14,633 nt of DNA from Draconibacterium orientale (GTDB lineage Bacteria; Bacteroidota; Bacteroidia; Bacteroidales; UBA1556). The stretch covers positions 1-14,633 of the forward strand of contig DZDC01000055.1 of the NCBI GenBank assembly GCA_022736595.1, written 5' to 3'. Position numbers and translations under genes: made by a program. The notes below the pieces were generated by a model. It searched no databases. It saw nothing but the letters and a program-made list of their open reading frames with translations, and was not told the DNA's origin. This document shows positions 1 through 6,615 of the stretch, piece by piece. The first letter of the stretch is position 1. The number at the start of each line of letters is the position of its first letter.

Positions 1-61
1 TGAAGTCAAAAAAGTTAAAATCTTATATTTTAGATAATTTTGCAACGGTCTCATTCAACTA

Positions 62-1594
62 TTATGGATTTGCAATGGGTTTATAGCTAATGTATACCAC
101 CTGGTAAGGTTGTGACCAAATTTCTTCAGGTTTCCGGTGTTCTGATGATGAGAGCTCTCGAGCTTGTCGAAGGTAAATTCGGTAGCCTTTTTTATAGATT
201 TCGTCCAAAGTTTTAGTGTCGGGAATGCCTTCATAGGCTATGCAATGCGTATAAAACATGGTTTCAATAGGGTGCTCGGTGTTAAAAATAACAGTATTTT
301 CTTTGTTAAAACTTTGATTGGCCAATGCTTTCAATTCTTGTGACCAAAGTGGATTTCGAGAGCTTAGGCTAAAGGGTTTGATGCGCTCCAATGAAAACCG
401 GATGGGCAAGGCCAACAACAAAACAAGAAGCACTACCACCCATCCCTTGTATTTAAATTGATTTCGATAAGCATAGAGGTAATCCCAAAAAAGAGCGGTG
501 ACCATAAAAATTGCAGGGGCTGTGAACAGCGTATAAGCCTGCATTTTGGTTTTAGCGAGGGTAAAAAAAAGGAATGGAATCAAGATCCAAAGAGTCAGAA
601 TCCATCTCTTAGGGTTTCTGAAAGTTTTAAAAGTATGGTAAAAAAACCAAAGCAAAGGCAGGTAAATAAGTTCGCCATAAATCATTCGTAGTTTATCGAA
701 ATGGTAATAAAATGGATGGCTGTGATTTTCTAAAGTTTGCGTTAGGTGCTTGAAATTGAAGCTGCTTTCCCATTGCGCTTCTTGGGGGAAAGTGGTAAAA
801 ATGTACCCTTGCCATGGGAGTGAAACTACGGCAACCATTCCAATCAAAAGCAAAAATTGGAAGAATGTTTGCCTACTAAAAAGTCTTTTATTTTCATAAG
901 CTAAAAGTAGCCAAAGGGGGATAACAATCAAGGCGGGAAGCCATTTAGTAAGGATAGCTAAGCCCACACTAAGCCCACAGAGCAAATTAAAAATCACTTT
1001 TTGCGTTTGAAAGAACCGAATTGCCATCCATACTCCCAACTGAATGAAAAAGAGGAAGAAAACATCGAAATGATCGGTTGCGACCCTTCCTGCGGACAAT
1101 TCGATAATCAAACCATGAATTGAATATAAAAAAGAAGCAATAAAAGCCACGCGGGTATTAAAAAACTGTCGTGCTATGGCAAAAGTGATTCCAATGCCCA
1201 AAGTGCTAAGTACAATGGAAGGTAAGCGCAAGGCCATTTCGTTGAAGCCAAATAAACGCATGCTTAGAGCCATGGTCCATAGCGGAAACGGCTGCTTGTG
1301 AACCCAAATATGTGTTGCAGTCCAGTTTTTAAAATCCAGAGGAAGTACCGAGTTTTCGTAGAGCGTTGGCAACCACGGATGATGAATCAAATTTTTAGCT
1401 ACCAAGGCATGATAACGTTCGTCCCAAGGATGTAAAAAGAAGTCGGAAGCGGTAAAAAGACGTAAAGCCAAGCCGCTCAACATGATCAAAACCAAGGCCG
1501 CTAACCAATGCTTTTGGGCATATTGCCTATAAGCTATGAGATAGCCCAAAACCACTACACTTAAAGTAGCAATACCTAAAAAGAGAGGTTCCAT
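62..1594 (-). CDS. ArnT/PMT-like integral membrane glycosyltransferase (GT39 superfamily)
   Basis: A 510-residue polytopic inner-membrane protein. Hydrophobic segments begin at about residues 4-22 and 31-49, and roughly ten or more follow up to about residue 400, with a soluble C-terminal part of about 100 residues. After the second hydrophobic segment lies an acidic pair, D58-E59, in the context PWDERYHALVAKNL. This matches the first periplasmic loop of GT39/ArnT-like enzymes, where such an acidic residue is catalytic. Further downstream are an HKQPFPLW motif and ELSAGRVATDHFDVFFLF, also typical of PMT_2-type proteins. The family transfers sugars from polyprenyl-phosphate donors to lipid or protein acceptors on the periplasmic face; neither donor nor acceptor can be named here. 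The start is the ATG whose complement ends at 1594. The gene is divergent from the polyphosphate kinase gene and probably unrelated to the SusCD cluster. The family assignment is fairly secure, the substrate unknown. Confidence 0.85.
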   Translation of the reverse strand: MEPLFLGIATLSVVVLGYLIAYRQYAQKHWLAALVLIMLSGLALRLFTASDFFLHPWDERYHALVAKNLIHHPWLPTLYENSVLPLDFKNWTATHIWVHKQPFPLWTMALSMRLFGFNEMALRLPSIVLSTLGIGITFAIARQFFNTRVAFIASFLYSIHGLIIELSAGRVATDHFDVFFLFFIQLGVWMAIRFFQTQKVIFNLLCGLSVGLAILTKWLPALIVIPLWLLLAYENKRLFSRQTFFQFLLLIGMVAVVSLPWQGYIFTTFPQEAQWESSFNFKHLTQTLENHSHPFYYHFDKLRMIYGELIYLPLLWFFYHTFKTFRNPKRWILTLWILIPFLFFTLAKTKMQAYTLFTAPAIFMVTALFWDYLYAYRNQFKYKGWVVVLLVLLLALPIRFSLERIKPFSLSSRNPLWSQELKALANQSFNKENTVIFNTEHPIETMFYTHCIAYEGIPDTKTLDEIYKKGYRIYLRQARELSSSEHRKPEEIWSQPYQVVYISYKPIANP

Positions 1595-1627
1595 GGTAGC
1601 ATTATGGTGAAAATAAAGGATCGCTTA

Positions 1628-1668
1628 ATTACAAATCAGATTTCCATTTTTGAGGAAAAATTTGTAAT
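1628..1668. repeat. Perfect 9-bp inverted repeat in the divergent intergenic region
   Basis: ATTACAAAT at 1628-1636 is the exact reverse complement of ATTTGTAAT at 1660-1668. Within the 23-base spacer a second inner stem can form between TTTCC (1641-1645) and GGAAA (1654-1658), giving a two-tiered hairpin with an 8-base loop. The element lies between the divergent glycosyltransferase and polyphosphate kinase genes. It falls in the probable 5' leader of the glycosyltransferase mRNA, just downstream of a candidate -7 box at 1670-1677 (minus strand). It could be an operator dyad or an RNA stem-loop. There is no T-run on either side suggesting a standard terminator. Confidence 0.6.
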
Positions 1669-1669
1669 G

Positions 1670-1677
1670 CAAAAATA
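1670..1677 (-). promoter_or_regulatory. Candidate Bacteroidota -7 box for the glycosyltransferase gene
   Basis: Read on the minus strand this is TATTTTTG, an exact match to the Bacteroidota -7 consensus TAnnTTTG. I find no clear TTG at the expected -33 distance, so the call rests on the -7 box alone. Transcription would begin roughly 65-70 bases before the ATG and include the inverted repeat at 1628-1668 in the leader. Confidence 0.35.
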
Positions 1678-1732
1678 CAGATAATAGCCTTTCCTTCGAT
1701 TTTGTATTTTTATTCAGTTTTGAACAATACGC

Positions 1733-1763
1733 TTGACAAAACTTTAAAAAACAGATATCTTAG
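1733..1763 (+). promoter_or_regulatory. Candidate promoter for the polyphosphate kinase gene
   Basis: TTG at 1733-1735 (within TTGACA) is followed after 20 bases by TATCTTAG at 1756-1763, which differs from the Bacteroidota -7 consensus TAnnTTTG at one specified position. Transcription would start about 20-25 bases before the ATG at 1793. The leader before the ATG is A-rich and has no Shine-Dalgarno sequence, as is normal for this phylum. Confidence 0.45.
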
Positions 1764-1792
1764 CCGTTTGTAAAAACTAAAACTATACAATC

Positions 1793-2629
1793 ATGGGTGA
1801 CAAATCGAAACATCATCACGAGCATGAAAAGCATCATGACCACGAAATGAAGGATCATTTTTATGATGAGGAAATGGCTCGACTTCAAGTGGAATTGGTA
1901 AAACAGCAAGAGTGGATCAAGGCCAAAGGATTAAAAGTAGTGGTGATTTTTGAAGGCAGGGATGCTGCGGGCAAAGGAGGTGTAATACAACGTATTACAG
2001 AGAGTTTAAATCCCCGATTTTGTCGGGTGGTAGCCTTAGGAACACCCACGGAAAAAGAAAAAACACAATGGTATTTTCAACGATATGTGGCGCATCTCCC
2101 TTCAGCAGGCGAAATTGTGCTATTCGATCGCAGTTGGTACAATCGTGCGGGAGTAGAAAGGGTAATGGGATTTTGCAGCGATGAAGAATATTGGGAGTTT
2201 TTGCGCAGCTGTCCCAACTTTGAGCAAATGCTCATTAGAAGTGGCGTTATTCTCATCAAGTTTTGGTTTTCGGTAAGTGAGGAAGAGCAAGAAAAGCGGT
2301 TTCAAGCGCGCATCAAAGACCCCACCAAACGCTGGAAATTGAGTCCCATGGACGTAGAATCAAGAGCCCGTTGGGTCGATTATTCCAAAGCTAAGGACCA
2401 GATGTTTAATTATACCGACAACAAACAATCGCCTTGGTGGGTGGTGGATGCCGATGACAAAAAGAAAGCCCGACTTAATGCCATACAGCACCTACTCCAC
2501 ATCATTTCTTACGAGGACCTCACCCCCAATGCCATAGAGCTGCCTCCCCGTCCTCATCATGGCGGATATATGCGCCCGCCCATTGAAGAGCAGAATTTTA
2601 TTACCGATTATTACAAAAATCAAGACTAA
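1793..2629 (+). CDS. ppk2: Polyphosphate kinase 2 family (PPK2) with histidine-rich N-terminus
   Basis: This 278-residue cytoplasmic P-loop kinase transfers phosphate between polyphosphate and nucleotides. Family hallmarks are intact: Walker A GRDAAGKGG at residues 55-63 (lysine 61), a Walker B-like EIVLFDRSWYNR at 107-118 with D112 and R113, and a lid-type segment KRWKLSPMD with its conserved basic residues. The length and the C-terminal ELPPRP region are normal for single-domain PPK2 enzymes. Direction (nucleotide synthesis or polymer synthesis) and nucleoside mono- or diphosphate preference cannot be read securely from the sequence. Unusual is the N-terminus: seven histidines lie between residues 7 and 17, interspersed with acidic and lysine residues. 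The gene has its own candidate promoter and is followed by a probable terminator, so it is likely monocistronic. Confidence 0.93.
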   Translation: MGDKSKHHHEHEKHHDHEMKDHFYDEEMARLQVELVKQQEWIKAKGLKVVVIFEGRDAAGKGGVIQRITESLNPRFCRVVALGTPTEKEKTQWYFQRYVAHLPSAGEIVLFDRSWYNRAGVERVMGFCSDEEYWEFLRSCPNFEQMLIRSGVILIKFWFSVSEEEQEKRFQARIKDPTKRWKLSPMDVESRARWVDYSKAKDQMFNYTDNKQSPWWVVDADDKKKARLNAIQHLLHIISYEDLTPNAIELPPRPHHGGYMRPPIEEQNFITDYYKNQD

Positions 2630-2741
2630 CCATTAAGATTTTGAATTAGGATGGAGATTCTTCGCTTCACTTCGTTATGCTCATTATATCAGCCAATTGA
2701 GCACTTTCTACAACTAATAAAATGATATTTTTAGATTTAGA

Positions 2742-2786
2742 CTCCTCGCGAAGTCTTAAGAAAGCAGCGAGGAGGTTAATTTTTTT
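2742..2786 (+). terminator. Probable rho-independent terminator after the polyphosphate kinase gene
   Basis: CTCCTCGC (2742-2749) pairs exactly with GCGAGGAG (2767-2774) across a 17-base loop, and a run of seven T follows at 2780-2786. It lies 112 bases after the kinase stop codon. A competing smaller hairpin, AGACT (2739-2743) with AGTCT (2752-2756), would use part of the same left arm, so the two structures exclude each other. This may be chance. Confidence 0.55.
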
Positions 2787-2807
2787 ATTAGACAACACTA
2801 TTAAAAA

Positions 2808-2839
2808 TTGATAATAAGGGTAGGGTGAGCCTATCTTTT
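2808..2839 (+). promoter_or_regulatory. Candidate promoter for the T9SS-exported protein gene
   Basis: TTG at 2808-2810 is followed after 21 bases by TATCTTTT at 2832-2839, which matches TAnnTTTG except for the last base. It sits directly after the probable terminator and about 35 bases before the ATG at 2876, a plausible layout for a separate transcription unit. Confidence 0.35.
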
Positions 2840-2875
2840 TTGCGTCAGTTAACATTAACTTCAAAACTAAAATCT

Positions 2876-3931
2876 ATGAAAAATCTTTTACTCTCTTTCG
2901 CATTTCTTATGGCAACCTTTGCGTTGCAAGCTCAATTTTCGGTATTAATGGTTGATGATGATAACAATACAACCCGTGAATCGGCTACGATTGATACGGC
3001 CTTGGCGCATAAAGCTGGCATTACCTATTCAACCCTCCTTTTAGACACTTTAGCTCCAACCTACGATCAAATTAAAGACTATGATATGATCATCTGGACC
3101 ACAGCAAACGATGGCGTTGATTTGAAATTATGGGATACCGATGATACCACCACTGCCGGAATTCCAATTTTAAAATTTAATGATGCATTAATGCAATATG
3201 TCGATTCTGGAAAAGTACTTTGGATTGATGGCTTAGATTTTATGTATGATATCTATGGCGGGGCTCCTGATACTTTTGCCGCAGGCGATTTTGTGTATGA
3301 CGTGATGGGAATACAAGGTTACTTGGCTCAGTCTAAAGTGGGCGACGTAGTTTATACGGGCGTTCCTAAACTTTTAAAAGATCCTTCTAATAACATTACA
3401 AGTTTAGATAGCATTCGTTGGAAGTTTTCTACCCTTTGGTATTGCGATGGTTTTGCTTTGACTCCAACAGCACATTCGCTTTATGTGATGGGACCATCAG
3501 ATTATGATTACTACGGAATGACCTCATTCTTATACAATTACAATGTTATTTCATCTACTGCACGCATTGGAACTTTAGGTAACGGATCAGCTTTGGTTCA
3601 ATCCGACATTGATTTGCTGATTTCTGATATGATAAATGCTGCCATCGCTGGCACTTTTGCTCCCAAAGTGGATGGCATAGAAACCATTCAAAATTCAAAG
3701 AACTTTACCCTATTTCCAAATCCAACCGATGGTGCTTTGACCATTAGTGGAACCAATGTTAAAGGAAATACTCAAGTTTCTATTTACGACTTAGGCGGCA
3801 AATTGTTGTACCAACAAAATATGAGTCAACCTCAAACTACCATTGATGTTAAAGCCTTCAACAGTGGAATGTATATTTTGGAGTTGCAATACGACAACAA
3901 GAGAGAATTGCATAAATTGATTATTAAATAA
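2876..3931 (+). CDS. T9SS-exported protein of unknown function with Rossmann/GATase-like N-terminal domain
   Basis: The 351-residue product opens with a typical signal peptide (MKNLLLSFAFLMATFALQAQ) and ends with a type A T9SS sorting domain from about residue 277. That domain shows the usual marks: LFPNPTDG, a VSIYDLGGKLLY strand pair, and NSGMYILEL before a basic C-terminus. It should therefore reach the cell surface or medium. Residues 21-265 begin with SVLMVDDDNN and continue through an alpha/beta pattern with DYDMIIWTT. This resembles the flavodoxin/GATase-like domains often found in secreted Bacteroidota proteins. I see no conserved Cys-His-Glu triad, so catalysis is not supported. I chose the ATG at 2876 over the upstream in-frame ATG at 2825 because it starts the signal peptide cleanly and because the longer form would overlap the candidate promoter. 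A terminator-like hairpin follows, so co-transcription with the peptidase operon is possible only by read-through. Specific function is not recognised. Confidence 0.85.
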   Translation: MKNLLLSFAFLMATFALQAQFSVLMVDDDNNTTRESATIDTALAHKAGITYSTLLLDTLAPTYDQIKDYDMIIWTTANDGVDLKLWDTDDTTTAGIPILKFNDALMQYVDSGKVLWIDGLDFMYDIYGGAPDTFAAGDFVYDVMGIQGYLAQSKVGDVVYTGVPKLLKDPSNNITSLDSIRWKFSTLWYCDGFALTPTAHSLYVMGPSDYDYYGMTSFLYNYNVISSTARIGTLGNGSALVQSDIDLLISDMINAAIAGTFAPKVDGIETIQNSKNFTLFPNPTDGALTISGTNVKGNTQVSIYDLGGKLLYQQNMSQPQTTIDVKAFNSGMYILELQYDNKRELHKLIIK

Positions 3932-3954
3932 TCGCATAACAACAAAAACAATAC

Positions 3955-3990
3955 GTCGGCAGAGCTTTTTTACTCTGCCGACTACTTTTT
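3955..3990. terminator. Strong hairpin (terminator or attenuator) upstream of the C10 peptidase gene
   Basis: GTCGGCAGAG (3955-3964) and CTCTGCCGAC (3973-3982) form a perfect 10-bp stem with an 8-base loop that itself holds six T. TAC and TTTTT follow to 3990. On the minus strand the sequence after the stem is also T-rich, so it could act in both directions. It lies 24 bases after one stop codon and ends 14 bases before the next ATG. It is the natural terminator of the upstream gene, but it also occupies most of the leader of the peptidase gene. Confidence 0.75.
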
Positions 3991-3996
3991 AACAAG

Positions 3997-5637
3997 ATGG
4001 TAAAAATAATTTTCGTACTTATTATTCTATTGACCTCGCAAATGCTTTGGGCACAAAAAGCATCTTGGAACGATATTGCCAACTTAAAAACGCAATTTGA
4101 AAAGGCGAATTCCATTTCTAAAACTGATGTTGAAATTACCGCCATTTCACAAAATGATAGTATTCTCGCCTATTTGTTCAATTACCATCGCGCCTTTGTT
4201 ATCATCAGTGCCCATTATGGCATGCCTCCCATCAAAGCTTTCTCGCTTGAAAATCGCTATGAAGCTCAGCAGATGCAGGTGGGCGCCATTGGAATTATGG
4301 AAATGGTGCAAGAAGATTTATTTCCCCTTTTAGGCCAAGCCAATGGACTGTACGCAGATCAATGGAAGACCTTAATGGAACAAGGTTTTGAATCATCGAA
4401 ACAAGAATATGGCCCTTGGCTAAGTTCAGAATACGGCCAAGTGAATTGCAAAAATGAAAATAATCAAACGGTCAATGTTACCAATTTTTACACACCCAAC
4501 AATTATGCTGTGGGCTGTGTAGCACTGACTTTTGCCACCGTTTTACAATATTTTGAATGGCCTGCAAATCCAACGGGATCGCACGAATATACCGACAACT
4601 ATGGAACCACCAAAGGAAGCCACTCGGTAAACTACGACAACCAAAGTTATAAATGGTCCTCGATTTTGGATAAATACAATGGTGTGGCTGCCACAAGCTC
4701 CGAAAGAGCTGAACTGGGAAAACTTGCCTACCAAGCTGCCATTGGAGTGGATATGGATTTTGAAAGTGGAGGCTCCACTTCCAACGTCAACCGAATACCA
4801 CAAGCTGCCAACAATTACTTTAGGTTTACCGGCAAGCACATAGATGAAACTGCGACTAATTTTTGGACCTCAGTAGATGACGACATCATTTTGGGGTTGC
4901 CAGTTCAATTTTCAATTTACACCGCCTCTGGATCTGGACATGCCATCGTGGGTGATGGATTGAAAGAGGTATCTGGTGTGCCTTACTATCACCTCAACAT
5001 GGGCTGGTGGGGAAGCAGCAATGGATGGTACAACATTCAAGGAAGTTTTAACGCCGGGGGCTACTCCATAATTAAAGGAGCCGTGGTTGATATGATGCCA
5101 ATTGCCGAAATGCTAAGTTCTAGTATCAATGTTGAAGACAGTACGCTTGAATTATCGTGGTTTACAAGTAGTAAAATAAGTCCCCAAGCCATTGAGCTTC
5201 AAGTAAAAGAAGGAATTAAGGATTGGGTTACTGTTTCTAACAGTATTAACAATCCACACTATACCTTTAATTACAAAAGTACCGAAACTCACTTATTTCG
5301 AGTTCGATACAATTATGATGGTCAGTGGATCGACAATGCTTGGTCAAAAAGCTTGAGTGTAGATATTGCTGAGGAAATTAACAAAAATACTCCAACGCAA
5401 TTGGTAGCCTATCCAACGTTATGTACCCGATTTCTGACTCTTAAATACAACCATTTTGCGGGCTCTGTTTTAAGCATCACCAATGACCAAGGTCTAAAGG
5501 TTTACGAGCAAACTTTTGCATCTCAAGTAACTTCAACGCAGGTAAAACTCGACTTAGCCCATTTAAAAGCAGGACTTTATATTTTGAAAATTAAAGCTCC
5601 AAACGAAAACACGACTCTAAAATTTATCAAAATATAA
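3997..5637 (+). CDS. Secreted C10 (streptopain-like) cysteine peptidase with T9SS sorting tail
   Basis: This 546-residue preproprotein has a signal peptide (about 1-20, ending LWAQ). A Spi/C10-type propeptide follows (about 21-150, with FVIISAHYGMPPIKAFS), then the catalytic domain. Catalytic Cys174 sits in AVGCVALTFATVLQYFEWP and catalytic His315 in GSGHAIVGDG. N334 lies in YHLNMGWWG, the equivalent of the family's HxNWGWGG loop, here with methionine 335 in place of the usual tryptophan. About residues 370-460 look like a beta-sandwich (Fn3-like) domain. From about 469 a type A T9SS sorting tail follows (VAYPTLCTRFL, AGLYILKIK). The family cleaves proteins outside the cell and is synthesised as an inactive zymogen. 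The stop codon is one base before the FecR gene, so the two are almost certainly co-translated. A strong hairpin just upstream may limit or control transcription into the operon. Class is secure; the protein substrate is unknown. Confidence 0.92.
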   Translation: MVKIIFVLIILLTSQMLWAQKASWNDIANLKTQFEKANSISKTDVEITAISQNDSILAYLFNYHRAFVIISAHYGMPPIKAFSLENRYEAQQMQVGAIGIMEMVQEDLFPLLGQANGLYADQWKTLMEQGFESSKQEYGPWLSSEYGQVNCKNENNQTVNVTNFYTPNNYAVGCVALTFATVLQYFEWPANPTGSHEYTDNYGTTKGSHSVNYDNQSYKWSSILDKYNGVAATSSERAELGKLAYQAAIGVDMDFESGGSTSNVNRIPQAANNYFRFTGKHIDETATNFWTSVDDDIILGLPVQFSIYTASGSGHAIVGDGLKEVSGVPYYHLNMGWWGSSNGWYNIQGSFNAGGYSIIKGAVVDMMPIAEMLSSSINVEDSTLELSWFTSSKISPQAIELQVKEGIKDWVTVSNSINNPHYTFNYKSTETHLFRVRYNYDGQWIDNAWSKSLSVDIAEEINKNTPTQLVAYPTLCTRFLTLKYNHFAGSVLSITNDQGLKVYEQTFASQVTSTQVKLDLAHLKAGLYILKIKAPNENTTLKFIKI

Positions 5638-5638
5638 T

Positions 5639-6595
5639 ATGACAGATTACTCTTGGAATTTAATTGCCAAAAAGTTGGCTGGTGAATTGAGCCAGGACGA
5701 ACTTGAAGAGTTTAACCAGATGATGGAAAACGACATTCAGTTCAATAGTAATTTTGCTTTGGCTCAAAGCAGGTGGGATAAGATTGAGCCTCTTTCGGTA
5801 AATAAAGATCGAATTTGGAGTAAAATCGAAAGCCAAATCAAAATGCATGCTCCTCAAAAAGACATTTCTAAATTCAACCCTAGAATCCTGTTGCGCTATG
5901 CCGCTATGTTGGCTATCGTTGTAGGAATTGGGAGTCTTTTAGTATTTGATTACTACAACGTTACCTCCTTAAAGTCAGGAAATGCAGTGGCTACTTTCAG
6001 TCTTCCTGATGGCAGTATCGTCAATCTAAAACCTCAATCAGAAATAAGGTTTAGAGACGGATATTTTTTTGATTTCAATCGGGAAGTTATTTTAGATGGA
6101 GAAGGCTTTTTTGAAATATCGAAGTCTAAAACTGAAACTTTCAGTGTAAAAGGAATCCATTTTGATGTGGTGGTTTACGGAACCTCGTTCAACTTTAAAA
6201 ACACAAATCAAGAGGCAAAAGTGGTACTGTTAGAAGGAAGTATTAAACTTGAGAATATGGCAAATTCAAACGCAAAAGTTGAATTATTACCAGGACAAAA
6301 AGCACAATATAACTCCTCTCAAAAACAATTCAAAATTGAAACCGTAAATCCTTATATTTATTCAGTATGGAAAGATAAACGCATCAATTTCAACAACTTT
6401 ACCTTATCCGATTTGCAGCAACTTTTCAAAGAACAATTTGGCCAAGCATTAGTATTTAGTACTGATATTGACCTTAAAAATACCCAACTTGGGGGTTCTG
6501 CTCCCTCCGATGATTACCGTATAGTAGTTCAAGGACTAGCTGACATTCTGGCAAAGAAAGTCGAGTATAACAACGAAACAATAATTCTAAAATAA
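5639..6595 (+). CDS. FecR family anti-sigma factor / sigma regulator
   Basis: A 318-residue single-pass inner-membrane protein. The cytoplasmic N-terminus (1-81) is the sigma-binding helical region (IAKKLAGELSQDELEEF). One transmembrane helix lies at about 84-104 (RYAAMLAIVVGIGSLLVF). The periplasmic FecR domain spans about 112-210, including FSLPDGSIVNLKPQSEI and VYGTSFNF. The C-terminal DUF4974 domain, about 248-318, is STN-like and contacts the transporter's signalling domain. In this family substrate binding by a TonB-dependent receptor is relayed through FecR to an ECF sigma factor. The ATG is one base after the stop of the peptidase gene, strongly suggesting translational coupling. The SusC gene begins 20 bases after its stop. 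Unusually, no sigma gene precedes it; the only one in view is about 7.4 kb downstream. Confidence 0.92.
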   Translation: MTDYSWNLIAKKLAGELSQDELEEFNQMMENDIQFNSNFALAQSRWDKIEPLSVNKDRIWSKIESQIKMHAPQKDISKFNPRILLRYAAMLAIVVGIGSLLVFDYYNVTSLKSGNAVATFSLPDGSIVNLKPQSEIRFRDGYFFDFNREVILDGEGFFEISKSKTETFSVKGIHFDVVVYGTSFNFKNTNQEAKVVLLEGSIKLENMANSNAKVELLPGQKAQYNSSQKQFKIETVNPYIYSVWKDKRINFNNFTLSDLQQLFKEQFGQALVFSTDIDLKNTQLGGSAPSDDYRIVVQGLADILAKKVEYNNETIILK

Positions 6596-6615
6596 CACAT
6601 ACCAAAACCCAAAAA

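Noticed and set aside
1..61. Left edge of the window
   Set aside because: AT-rich flank downstream of the glycosyltransferase gene with no hairpin, RNA or gene that I can support.
458..691. A 77-codon plus-strand open frame opposite the glycosyltransferase gene
   Set aside because: It is antisense to a clear membrane enzyme, has no family features and is rich in Lys/Ser/Asn as expected for a shadow frame.
2678..2703. TGCTCA...TGAGCA 6-bp inverted repeat after the polyphosphate kinase gene
   Set aside because: Short stem, long AT-rich loop and no T-run; the hairpin at 2742-2774 is a far better terminator.
2667..2864. A 65-codon open frame on the minus strand in the gap after the polyphosphate kinase gene
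   Set aside because: It covers a terminator-like hairpin and a candidate promoter, has no recognisable domain, and lies in AT-rich spacer; best seen as chance.
2825..2875. Upstream in-frame ATG for the T9SS-exported protein
   Set aside because: It would put a 17-residue polar extension ahead of a clean signal peptide and overlap the candidate -7 box.
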